A stretch of DNA of 64,000 bases from Takakia lepidozioides (GCA_030704615.1 CM060734.1:48190042-48254041); one strand, 5' to 3'; positions 21,370-31,707 are shown, counted from the first letter of the stretch. Notes: a model not told the origin generated them from the letters alone. Numbers and translations are program-made.

Positions 21370-22925
21370 TTCCGCCACGAATTTCCATCCAGCAGGTAAT
21401 TCGACTCCCGGATGGATGGAAATCCGGTGCCGAATTTCCATCAGCAGGTAAGTCGGATCGCTGGCGTTTGGATATTCGGCGCCGAATTTCCATTCGCCAG
21501 GTATTTCGAAGCGCTGAATTACCTTCCTGCAGGTAATTCTGAGCGCTGAATTACCTTCCTACAGGTAATTCTGAGCGTGTCACACGTTTTTCTTGGAATC
21601 CTTGACTGCTAGAGGCAAATCGGAACAGCCTCGGGCGGAAATTCGGCGCCGTTTTTCCATTCTGGGAGGTTTCTGCGACTTCCTTTGAGGGGGCCCCGAT
21701 GGAAATTCGGCGCCGAATTTCCATCCGGGGGATGGTCTCTGTCGGAGAGGTGCCGGCCTCTCCGCCGCTCTGTTGGATATTTGGTGCCGAATTTCCGTCC
21801 GGGGGTTGAAATATGACGGCCAGGTGCCGGCCTCTCCCACCTCCCCGACTGCATTGGAACGGCCCCGGATGGAAATTCGGCGCCGTTTTTCCATCTGGGG
21901 AGGTTTTTACGACTTCCTTTGAGGGGGCCCCGATGGAAATTTGGCGCCGAATTTCCATCCGGGGGATGGTCTCTGTCGGAGAGGTGCCGGCCTCTCCGCC
22001 GCTCTGTTGGATATTCGGTGCCGAATTTCCGTCCGGGGGTTGAAATATGACGGCCAGGTGCCGGCCTCTCCCCCTCCCGACTGCATTGGAACGGCCCCGG
22101 ATTGAAATTCGGCGCCGTTTTTCCATCTGGGGAGGTTTTTATGTCGGCCAGTTTTCGGTCTGACCCCCCGACACGACTTCCTTTGGGGGGGCCCGGATGG
22201 AAATTCGGCGCCGAATCTCCATCCAGGGGATGCTCTCTGTCGAACACGTGCCGACCTCTACGCCCGAGGCGACTTCATCCGGGCGTCCCCTGTTGGATAT
22301 TCGGTGCCGAATTTCCGTCCGGGGGTTGAAATGTGACGGCCAGGTGCCAGCCTCTCCCCCCTCCCCGACTGCATCCGAACCGCCCCGGATGGAAATTCGG
22401 CGCCGTTTTTCCATCTGGGGATGTTTTTATGCCGGCCAGTTTTCGGCCTGACCCCCCGACACGACTTCCTTTGGGGGGGCCTGGATGGAAATTCGGCGTC
22501 GAATCTCCATCCAGGGGATGTTCTCTGTTGCACACGCGCCGGCCTCTGCGCCCGAGGCGACTTCATCCGGGCTTCCCCTGTTGTATATTCGGTGCCGAAT
22601 TTCCGTCCAGGGGTTGTAATGTGAGGGCCAGATGGCAGCCTTTCCCCCGAGCCGACTGCATCCGAAAGGCCTCGGATGGAAATTCGGCGCCGTTTTTCCA
22701 TCCGCATAGGTTTTTATGTCGGCCAGTTTTCGGCCTGACCCCCCGACAGGACTTCCTTTGGGGGGATCCGAATGGAAATTCGGCGCTGAATTTCCGTCCG
22801 GGGGATGTTCTCTGTCGGACAGGTGCCGGCATCTTTGCCCCAGACGACTTCATCCGTGCGGCCCCTGTTGGATATTGGGTGCCGAATTTCCATTCGGGGG
22901 TAGTAATGTGACGGCACGGTGCCGG
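21370..22925. repeat. Palindrome array between the divergent genes, copy 2
   Basis: Palindromes with half-site GGAAATTCGG around the centre CG lie in higher-order tandem units marked by TTGGATATTCGG at 21772, 22008, 22292, 22581 and 22868 (periods about 236, 284, 289, 287 bp). It occupies the same place as the 53-bp array of copy 3, between the start of the methyltransferase-like gene and the start of the transposase gene. Long open frames through it on both strands are repeat-derived. Confidence 0.9.
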
Positions 22926-23197
22926 CTTCTCCCCTTCAGCTGTCATCATCCGGACGGCCCCCCACTTTCTGACTGCATACCGTTGGCAGTTATTGCGCAA
23001 AGACCAGGGGCCGCATTCCGGAGACAAGGTTCATTAACACTCTGACTGTGGATTTTTGAGATAGTTGGCTCCCTGGATTTGGATCAGGCTTCGTCGCTCG
23101 GACAAATCGGCACCGCATTCCTTCCCATCGGTGCATCCCCCTTCTACCAAGGAGCTTCCCCGCACGCCATCCTGGCAGTCTTGTGTGCACATCTCCC

Positions 23198-25926
23198 ATG
23201 GCGGAAAACCCGAGCGCTACAGTGTACTGCCCTCCTCACGAGCATAGAGCTTCATTTCCGTGCAGAGGGGACATCTGCCGGGTGATGGAGAAATATCTGT
23301 GCGTTCGATACCACCTGAAACCGGGGTCGGTTTTTTTGGAGGAGGAAAGGAAGGACTCAAACGGCCTTGTTGTCGAGAGTATTGTTGTGCTCCACGATGA
23401 TTTTGGCGATGGCAAGGAATGGCGAGTTCCACCATCGGACAGCGTCATATACAGGGCTGTTGGGGACTTCATTTGCCCGCCAAATGCACCTTCTATCCTG
23501 GCGCCTTCCACGAAACAATCCGCGAATCAGAGAGTGGCTACCTCAAAGAGAGAAGTCCGCAACGAAGTAAATCCAGAGCCGAACCCATCCATGAAGACGA
23601 GCGAGAACCGGGTTGTTCACAACCTGTCCGACTCAGACGAGGTCATGGAAGTTCCGAGGTCGTCCTGGAGATCAGGCAAGTCCTCAATGGACGTCAGTGG
23701 AGGAGGGAGTCATATTCCCAGCACGAGCACCGCAGTTTGATCTATTCTTGAAATTCTGCGAGGGCTTCACCTGGAGGGACACCGGTCGGAGCTGGCCGGG
23801 ATGGACTGCAGTAAGTTCACAATTAAATCGGTTACATGCCTTCCCGCCGACATCGACGGTAATATCTTCTTTGAGTTCCCTCCTCGGGCGGACTACTCGA
23901 GGGCGTCCGGAATGTTGACAGATATGGATAGAAAACATGACGGTCATCCTTGGTGCGTTACCAAAACCACCAGCATGAAGATGCTCGATGGTGTGCGGGT
24001 GCGCTACGTTGTTTGTGCGGGCGCGTTGCGGTGTTTCTCCCCAATTTGCTTCCACTTTAAATCCAGAGGTCACAGGAACGAGACCGATTGGACAGGCACA
24101 CCTCATCAACCATTTCGAGCTCAGGAGAAGGTTCCGAACTCCACATTTAAGTGTGCGCATTGCAAAGAACCACCACACTGCATGTCTGTTTGTAATGCCA
24201 AGCAGTTCTATGTGTTGCACCGTTTCCCTGACCTCACCCAAGCTTGCATACACGTTGGTTCCCATTGTCACAAATTGGCGAGGGGGAACTCGCGGGAGGC
24301 TACCCACGAAGCAGAGCAGCTCGTTCAGGAGGAGGTTAAGTTGAGACCGGGTGCCAAACCCAAACGGATACAGCTCCAAGCCGCCCATAAGATGGCATTG
24401 GCCAGAATTATGTCGGAAGACGGCTCCGATAGAGTTCCTCTCGACGAGAAGGAAATGGAGGCATTGCTGGAGTCGGTGTCCCACGTATGTTCACCGAATG
24501 TCCGAAACCACATTGTCTCATGCAAACAGAAAATTGGGCGTGGCTCGGATATGCACTCCATTCTGGAGGTGAAGCGACGATGTGGATATGACTACATTCA
24601 TGGAAGTAGGTTTCCAGGACAAGGGACTGAGGCAGATCGTTGTTTCGTATTCAAAATGTCCACGTGTGGACCTGGCAGCGGCGTCGAACTGGTCGACAGG
24701 ATGACGAGTGGGGACTTGTCAAACAGTTGGGTCATGTTCGACCATATCAAGCGAATTACAAATCACCAGTGGGTGACAATGGGTGCACATGTCTACGACT
24801 GCAGGATGATAATGACAATTGCTATTTGTGAGATGAAAGGAGAGGACACACAATCGGAGATGCTTCTTTGGCAGGGAATAAACGAACAGATGGCCAAGGC
24901 GGGATTGCCCCCTCCCAATTTCCGTGGTTTCATGGCGGACAATGCACAAGCAAATTGGGCTGCCATCCGAAGGGTGTACGGGCAAGACCCCAATGTTCCC
25001 ATGGAAGGCAAGGAGAGATCTTGTGGGTTCCATTTTCTGCAGAGCCTTTCGCAGTACACAACCAGGCTCGTGGCGCCAGATTTCAGAGAGGAGCACCGTT
25101 CCATGTGCATTGCGTGGAAGCGCGCTCCCACCTTGGATGATGCAGAGACACAGTTTGCATGTATACGGGCTTGGTGGACATCGTCAGGTGCTGTAAGGAA
25201 ATCAGACGAGGGAGCAATGGTCAGTTGGCTAGCATGGTGGCATTATCGTTTCCTCTAGTTCGGCGACTATATGCGGGAGGTGAGTTGCACAAATTCGCGT
25301 CCCGTTGAATATTATTCTTGGCCATATTTGTAACTTGCTTGTAACCTCAACATGTGCTTGTGCAGGAAATGTGTCTCGACTCCGACACCGACATGCCCAC
25401 GACAAACATGGCCGAATCAGTGCACTCTTCCTGGCGTGCCTCCTCTGCGGCGCATCTGGTGGACATCCTCACTGCCACAACGGAGGACATTGTGAGGTCA
25501 ATTATGCAACAATGCAGGTACAACGAGTTCTTGAAGGGAAACAGTGGGGCTTGGGGCCGGACAGGCAGGAAATGCTGATGCGGACTGCCTGTAGATCGAA
25601 GAATCCTCGGAAGTGGGTGGCGGCCTTGCGAGAGGGCCTTCGGGACACACCATTGCTGCGAAGAGGCCAATATTTGGAAGGAGATGTTCATACCCGTCCA
25701 GTGAGACAAAGACTTGACGAGGCACCTGGCGGAGAAGAGGATTCATGGCAAGCTGACAAGAATATTTGCACGCTCCCTTGTGGTCCGGTGATGTTGCCCG
25801 AGGAGGTCTCGTCGAGCACCGCAAGTCCTGCACGTTCAAGATCGCCATCTCCTTTGAGTACAGGGCGCGTGCCCCAGCAACATAACGAGCCATCTGTAGT
25901 AAAGCAGTACAACATTCCCATTGTGG
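23198..25926 (+). pseudogene. MULE-like transposase with GCM/WRKY-like zinc finger, copy 2
   Basis: Start chosen at 23198 (MAENPSAT), which aligns with MAPNSYAI of copy 3. Order: an N-terminal domain (GSVFLEEERKD, VPPSD); a TGA at 23738-23740 in otherwise open frame; SGMLTDMDRKHDGHPWCV; a probable zinc site FKCAHCKEPP with HVGSHCHKLA (CxxC...HxH); then a DDE core resembling MULE transposases: VMFDHIKRITNHQWVTMG, ICEMKGEDTQSE, FMADNAQANW (Asp codon 24938), and NMAESVHSSW (Glu codon 25413). A TAG at 25256 and a 1-bp deletion near 25530 also break it. An intron runs from 25280 (GTGAG) to 25365 (TGCAG). The C-terminal SWIM finger is missing because the gene is cut where copy 3 starts. Confidence 0.8.
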
Positions 25927-26100
25927 GGGGCTGCTATTTCATGAGCCATGAGCCATGAGCGGCATGAGCCATGAGCAGAGTCGTAAGTGTGGAAAAAAAC
26001 ATGAGCAGCACTATGTTCCAGAAATGAGTGTCCGCGGTAATAGGGTTTAGGGTGCCACGGTCATAGGGGGAGAAGGACCTCCCGATGAAGGAGGTTTGGC
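25926..26100. repeat. Left terminus and CATGAGC subterminal repeats, copy 3
   Basis: After CTGCTATTTCATGAGC come CATGAGC units (two plain, one after a CGG spacer, then one more) up to 25978, followed by a block shared with copy 1. The repeats are candidate transposase-binding sites. Confidence 0.8.
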
Positions 26101-26388
26101 AATGTTATTTAGAATTATATATTGAAAGGCAATGTTTCGCGAATGGAAGGGTGTTACTGCTCTGTACAATGGGGGCCCATTTCAGCCTACCAGCCACTTG
26201 CAAAATCCACCCACACTCCCAATCCCAAACGAAATGAGCAATGACGCATTCTCGGAACGATGGACACATAATAGAATAAAAAGAGGGCACAATGAGGTTT
26301 TTATTGATCCACATGAATTGCATTTGAAGCACGTCTACTGTGCTGATTGTGCAATCAAATCTTTAGCCCTGTGCCTACTGAATACAAG

Positions 26389-27225
26389 TCACGTTGTCAA
26401 TGGGACTTCGACTGCTCTCAGAACTAGCTCATGAGTCGTGGGGCTCCTCCAGGTAAAGTCGATTGCAGCCGTTGTACCGCCCCTAGTGATGTTCACCACA
26501 ATGTCCTGCCCTTCAATCATACCACCATCGAATATGGAAATCTTCACGTTTTCGTCGTCCACACCAATGCGAATGTCCCCATACAATGGAGAAGAGGAGC
26601 GCACTCCTTGAGGAGAATAGGTCTCTCCGATGGAGTCCACCCACGTCCAGTGGCAACAGTTCCACCGCAACAGCATAGCAGTGCGCCTTCTTCTGCATGG
26701 GTGACCGTCATAGCTGGGAAAATCGGAATCGAGGATGCGCAGGAGCCACGGACTCCTCAGACCAAGATCGTCACCCCGCTCGAAGGCGTAGTGGCCTAGG
26801 ATATACTCAAAAGCCACCAATGTTTCCACAATCGAACCAGTATCTTCTCTGTAATCTGTGTACCAGATAACAATGTCTCCCGATGTGGCCGAATACATTG
26901 CATAATCGATGCCTCCAAATGGGCAGTCGTCCCGGTTCCGGAAGCACGGCATCCTTGCAAAGGAGGACCTGAGGACGACTTGGATGCCGATGACAATGAC
27001 CTTGCGGACAGCTACGAAGCCCTTAGATTTTGGAAATGATGCGAAGCGGAAGAGCAGTCCGGCCTCCAATAATGGAGCATCTGGGTCCCACGTACCCACC
27101 GACGGAGGTGGAACGTGTTCATCATGCCAGCGGTGGATGAACCCATACATCTTTATCATCAACAAGTTATAGTTTGAGATCTGCCACCGAAGTCCATCCC
27201 CCCGGATGGAAATTCGGCGCCGCAT
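26389..27225 (-). CDS. Orphan protein F1, copy 3 (up to 278 residues)
   Basis: Intact open frame, paralogous to the divergently transcribed F2. Shared blocks: SFARMPCFRNRDDCPFGG, DYAMYSATSGDIVIWYTDY, AFEYILGHYAFERGDD, PWLLRILDSDFPSYDG, LLRWNCCHW, YGDIRIGVDDENVKISIFDG, GQDIVV and the end ELVLRAVEVP. Residues 1-18 are encoded by the palindrome of the promoter dyad (MRRRISIRGDG), so the true start is probably later, at one of the Mets near MYGFIHR or at MPC. No known domain recognised; likely a soluble, mainly beta protein. Its presence next to F2 in both copy 1 and copy 3 and its absence from copy 2 suggest later acquisition by this lineage, or loss from copy 2. Confidence 0.65.
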   Translation of the reverse strand: MRRRISIRGDGLRWQISNYNLLMIKMYGFIHRWHDEHVPPPSVGTWDPDAPLLEAGLLFRFASFPKSKGFVAVRKVIVIGIQVVLRSSFARMPCFRNRDDCPFGGIDYAMYSATSGDIVIWYTDYREDTGSIVETLVAFEYILGHYAFERGDDLGLRSPWLLRILDSDFPSYDGHPCRRRRTAMLLRWNCCHWTWVDSIGETYSPQGVRSSSPLYGDIRIGVDDENVKISIFDGGMIEGQDIVVNITRGGTTAAIDFTWRSPTTHELVLRAVEVPLTT

Positions 27226-27384
27226 TTACATCGAAGAGGGGATGGACTTCGTCGTGTCCAGTGGCTATCGGCCCACCTGGCAGTGACTGCCCATAGTTTG
27301 CATGGCAAGGTAGGAAACTAAACGGCTACATTCATGCAGCAGCCAATCTTCATCGGTCCAGGATCCTGTAGGGGGGAAATTTAA
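27186..27384. promoter_or_regulatory. Divergent F1/F2 promoter region with 64-bp dyad, copy 3
   Basis: Arms CGAAGTCCATCCCC (27188-27201) and GGGGATGGACTTCG (27238-27251) surround a hybrid palindrome centred at about 27218 (arms GAAATTCGG and CCGCATTTAC). It is the mirror of the dyad at 3666-3729. F2 starts 134 bp downstream, just after AAATTTAAATG. A regulatory role is inferred. Confidence 0.55.
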
Positions 27385-28086
27385 ATGTGCCCTGGAGTGT
27401 TTGTGAGGAATTGCAGCGTTAGCTTGAACTTTTTCCAGCCACCGCGCTGCTCCTCCTCCATCCGGGAGCTGCTGTCATTGAGCGTACTCCGCTACTCTTT
27501 TTCAAGGATGTCGTGCCGCCGAAATCCAACCGACTGCCCTTATCATGGCCACGATTATGCTATGTTCAAACCAGAATCAGGAGACATCATTGTCTGGCTC
27601 TCTGTTTTCACAGACGCTGCTGGAATCAAGCAAGAGTCTTTGCGCGCAATGGAGTATCTGGAGGGCTATTACCGCTTTGAGCGAGGTGAGGGCGAGGGTC
27701 AATGCGGTCCGTGGGTCCTGAAAATTGTTGACCTCGATATACCAAGCTGGAAAGGGATGCCGGACAGATCACGCACGGCCTCACTTTGGCGCTGGAACTG
27801 CTGCCAGTGGACCAGGGAGGACGGCACCGGGGAAAACTATATACGTGCAGATCACTCCGCTCTTCCAGTGTATGGAGACATTCGGCTGAGTTGGGAAGAC
27901 GAATCGCACGGGCACATGAGGCCCACAGTGACCTTGTCAATGTATGATGGTGGTATCATTGATGGACATGACATTGTCGTCGGCTCCAGCAAGGGCAGCA
28001 GAACGACCAAATTGCAGTTTACCTCGAGGTGCCGCAGCAGTAATGAGCTTGTTTTGAGGGGTATCGAAGTTCCGTCGACTTGGTGA
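27385..28086 (+). CDS. Orphan protein F2, copy 3 (233 residues)
   Basis: Intact open frame, 97 percent identical by my count to the copy 1 version (differences: Pro/Ser, Ala/Thr, Ser/Pro, Cys/Trp, Glu/Lys, Asp/Asn). Conserved with F1 in the blocks RNP(A/T)DCPYHG, DYAMFKPESGDIIVW, YYRFERGEG, PWVLKIVDLD, WRWNCCQW, YGDIRLS and DGGIIDGHDIVV. Both copies have kept the frame open although the neighbouring large gene and transposase carry stops, frameshifts or deletions. That could mean selection, or simply recent duplication of copies 1 and 3. Function unknown. Confidence 0.7.
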   Translation: MCPGVFVRNCSVSLNFFQPPRCSSSIRELLSLSVLRYSFSRMSCRRNPTDCPYHGHDYAMFKPESGDIIVWLSVFTDAAGIKQESLRAMEYLEGYYRFERGEGEGQCGPWVLKIVDLDIPSWKGMPDRSRTASLWRWNCCQWTREDGTGENYIRADHSALPVYGDIRLSWEDESHGHMRPTVTLSMYDGGIIDGHDIVVGSSKGSRTTKLQFTSRCRSSNELVLRGIEVPSTW

Positions 28087-28341
28087 AGCCCATGTAGAAG
28101 GAGGAAGGGCTTAGTTTTGTCTACAGTTGGTAAATGTGAGACATCGTGTCCGATCAATAAACCCATCGTACCTCACTTCTGTATGATTGTGTTTCATTCT
28201 GTTGAATAACTGTCAGAATTGGCCCACTGTTTACAATTTGATGTCTCATTTCTACAATGTGTCTGTCCGGATGAATATACCAGAGTAACCGGTATGAGAG
28301 TCATGTGTCAAGAATATACCAGAGTAACACCATATCGGCAT

Positions 28342-29125
28342 CGAAATGCGGCACCGCATTTCCATGTCGGACATTGGAATGCGGTGCCACATTTCCATGT
28401 CGGACAAGGAAATGCGGTGCCGCATTTCAATGCCAACATGGAAATGAATGAACCGCATTTTAGTGTCGGACAATGGAATGCGGTGCATCATTTCCGTCCA
28501 GGTACACGAAATACCAACACGGGTCTATAAATTGGACAGACAACGAGGTTGGCATTGCAAATGCGGCGACGCATTTCCAGCTTGGCAATGGAAACTTTTT
28601 TTGGACAAGGGAATGCGGTGCCGCATTTCCGTCCAACACTTCGAAAAGTGTGACATTTCCGACCAGCGCGATGGAATGCGTTACCGCATTTCCGTGAGAG
28701 GGTCTGCAAATGGACAAATTGCGATGTCCGTTCTGGAAATGCGGCGCCGCATTTCCATGTCCGTCATCGACTTTTTTTTTACAATGGAATGCGGTGCCAA
28801 TTTTTGCTGATGGGCCTGCAGTTCGAACAACGACCATCCCCAATATGGAAATGCGGCACCGCATTTCCAATTCCGCCATCTCGACCTCCTTGTTCGACCT
28901 CTGTAAGCGTGGTGGCATCCATGCAATGAGCGGGAGAGGCCAAAACTGGCGTGTGGACAAAGGAAATTTTGGAAATGCGGCACCGCATTTCCAATCGGCC
29001 GATTACTTTTTACTATGCCAACATTGAAATGGAAAATTTAGTCCCTCCCCTGTTTTGGAAATGCGGTGCCGCATTTCCAAAAGAGGTTTTTAGAGTTGCC
29101 AAAATTTTGGAAATGCGGTGCCCCA
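28342..29125. repeat. Palindrome array between convergent gene ends, copy 3
   Basis: Palindrome centres (GGYRCC) at about 28352, 28385, 28418, 28451, 28484, 28567, 28619, 28682, 28745, 28795, 28857, 28981, 29067 and 29119. Intervals are 33 (four times), 83, 52, 63, 63, 50, 62, 124, 86 and 52 bp, all near whole numbers of 10.5-bp helical turns. Some sites have decayed arms. It lies downstream of F2 and of the methyltransferase-like gene. Confidence 0.9.
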
Positions 29126-30433
29126 TTTCTGATTTTGAGAGCGTCGTGGTTTGGGCGATTGTGTGGCTGGAATGCACACTGGAGAGGGGTCACGAATGTC
29201 GGGGAGAATTTCCTTTATATACTCTGGAAGAGAATTTACATTTACAGAGACTTCATTAAAATTCTATTAATCTTGAAAATCATCCGAATCCTCATCCTGT
29301 TCTAGACTGTCCTGCTCCGCCTCCACCCCCTCATTGTCTTTCTCATCTCCAGCGGACTGCTCGTTGGCCAGGCTTTCGAAAATCCCATCTTCCCCTTGCG
29401 GAACTGTCCATCTCACCTCCGTTGGGTCGTCTTCCTCCCTGTCTGCGTCGCTCTCATCCGCTGAATCACATATGTACTTTCGTACCCGTCTACCTGTCTG
29501 AGCTGCTGCCAACTCTTTCCTTATCCTTCTGTCCTCCCTAGCCCTCTCCAAAATCTGCTCTACTTACTGGGATTCTCACTTCTTCTAATCGCTGTATTTG
29601 CGAGTTTAGCTGCATAACTAGGAAGGGAGTAGTCCTTCACCGGGCTCGTTATGAAGTCGGCCCTCGCAAAGAACGGGACATTCTTCCTGGCAGGAAGTGT
29701 AGGCCCTACATGTTTCGACCCGGACCCTGCAATCCTGCACATGACAATCATCAACGAGACTAATGAGAACCACAGTCCGGAAATTTGTTTGACAAAAATG
29801 ACCCAGAAGGCTTTGCAAACTTACAATGTTTGCACTAACTCGTATTCCGGGTTCTCCTCCGCATCAATGTCCACTGTGTCTTCCTCGGACTCCGACGAAT
29901 CCGAGGAGACTTCCGCTCTGTTGGGAGCCTTAACATTCCGTTGCAGCCCTTCCAGATGGGATCCCCACACGGATGAATCCTCCTCGTAGGCAAAGAGGTG
30001 CCGGTCGGAAAACCGCCCAGCCCACATTGAGGCACCTGTTACAATGCCATCCACACATTACAACATGGCGCTCCAGATGTTGCGAACTACATCCTAACGA
30101 GAATTTGCAGAACAGCATAGATCAAGATTCTGCATACCTGTCCCACAGATGAGGTCGAGCACTGTGCCCTCCACGTCTGTGCATGTCTCTATAATTGTCT
30201 GAATGAAGGCAGGGCTCCGAGTCCGTGAGTACCGCAGGGGTTCCGTTGAAGTGAGGCTATGAGAGAGAAGTTCCTTGGGAACGTTGTTGAACAGAACGTC
30301 GTAATCGAGGGGGTCGCAGTTCGGGTCAACCTTTCCTCCCTCCTTCCGGAAAGCAAAGGTGGAGTTCTCCTTCACAAAGCAGTATGCATCGAACTGCTTC
30401 GTCTGCATACACAGGGGGGAACGATTAGAAACC

Positions 30434-30451
30434 GAATGCGGCACCGCATTT
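30434..30451. promoter_or_regulatory. Single palindrome inside intron 6 of the methyltransferase-like gene
   Basis: GAATGCGGCACCGCATTT, one copy of the element's palindrome, lies between the donor at 30499 and the acceptor at 30403. Role unknown. Confidence 0.6.
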
Positions 30452-31687
30452 GAAAACACCCAAGCAAATGAATGGACGAGTGCCAGTGTCGTAATCACCT
30501 TCTTCCCTTCCGACCGAAGGCCCAGTGTGTTGATGCACGTCCACTTCTTTTTCAGAATCGGTATGGCGCTCTTGCGGGTCCACTTCGCAATTCCTGTCTG
30601 AGTGTTTTTTTCTCTGCTCGCCAGGACAACCACACAGCCTCTGTCGTCCAACACCATGCGGGCAAGCCCGAATCCTTTCTTCCAAAAGTCCTCCGAGTAC
30701 CTGTTCCAAGATGGCAAAGCTTGCAGTCCTTCCACGGGCTCTCCGTCCGGAATATCCAAGATGATCATATCGCAAGACCACTCGGTGGCATTTCCGCCCC
30801 TCCTACAATCCTTGTCTGCACACACCCTCTCAAAGAACGAGACCATATTCTGAAATCCTGGGGTGTCGGAAGGCTCTTCGGCAGTCGCCTTCTTCAGTGC
30901 TCTGCCCTTCAGACCCTCCATGGTCTTCATGTATGCCAACTTGGCTGCCCGTCCATCCAAAGCCGCCAAGAAACTCTCATTTACACACTGGACTACTGTT
31001 TCGGGAGCCACTTTTGGCCTCTTCATTTCCACCGGCTCGAAAGGGTGCCCCCTGGGGGGTTGAAGAGTGCCTTCTTTGCCGAGCCAGTTCTCGTGCCTCT
31101 CGTGACAACGGTGGGCACAGGGGAGGTAGCCTGGGTTTGGGGGGGGTGGGCTGGTTGCAAAGTCTCCATCGGAGTCCTCTTCCTCACCCTCTTCCTGAAC
31201 AGGCTGTTTCTGCTTCTTCGTTTTGGCGGGTGTCACAACAGCTGCTCCTTGCTGGCGAGTCCTCTTCTTCGACCCCTTCTGTTGGGCCTGCACAGCTGCA
31301 TCCACCGTCTTTTGTGCCATCTCAGCTGCCTTTCTGGATTCTTCCAGAGCAGCAGATTCCTTTGCCGACCAGCAGGGACACGTCTTTCCTTTCTCTTCTC
31401 TTCTGCCAAGGCGTGCAGATCTTTCTCAGACTCGTCAACAATACCTCCAGACATATCCAGGTACCAGGGGCATCCAACGAGATGCGCGGGATGCCATTGT
31501 TTCTGCATCTCGGGTGTGTAGACACAGCTTGGGCCCGCCACAGTCCAAGCCATGAAGAACGGGGGCTCTTGAGCCAGGGCCCCTGTCTGAAGGAGCACGT
31601 ATTTCATATACCTGCAAGGCAGTCAGCATGCGTGAGCATAAGATTGGACGAACCTACTCGCAGAGTGCCACCAAAAACATAAAATGT

Positions 31688-31707
31688 GAATGCGGTGCCG
31701 CATTTCC
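31688..31707. promoter_or_regulatory. Single palindrome inside intron 5 of the methyltransferase-like gene
   Basis: GAATGCGGTGCCGCATTTCC lies between exons ending at 31758 and starting at 31611. The matching intron of copy 2 carried the 95-bp palindrome array. Confidence 0.65.

Larger units (their letters stand above)
14582..25926 (+). mobile_element. Copy 2 of the large element (old, internally inverted, right end missing)
   Basis: Starts with the family terminus GGGGGCTGCTATTTCATGAG at 14582, followed by CATGAGC repeats, within a PPR pseudogene. Gene order left to right: methyltransferase-like gene (minus) in pieces, palindrome arrays, transposase gene (plus). Proteins are clearly homologous to those of copy 3 but well diverged, and the palindromes have different arms. 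F1 and F2 are absent. The segment 17906-19511 is inverted relative to copy 3. The right end is missing: the transposase frame is cut at 25926, exactly where copy 3 begins. Copy 3 therefore probably inserted into, or recombined with, copy 2. No rest of the transposase gene is seen beyond copy 3. Confidence 0.8.

Noticed and set aside
21551-22707. Long open frames through the copy 2 palindrome array on both strands
   Set aside because: They encode only the repeated palindrome (MEKRRRIS, RMEIRRRIS, KFGAEFPSG strings) in several frames and are by-products of repeat periods and GC content.
30472-31682. Plus-strand open frames (up to 349 codons) opposite the methyltransferase-like exons
   Set aside because: Antisense shadows: the minus strand shows homology between copies 2 and 3 and matching splice sites, the plus strand does not.
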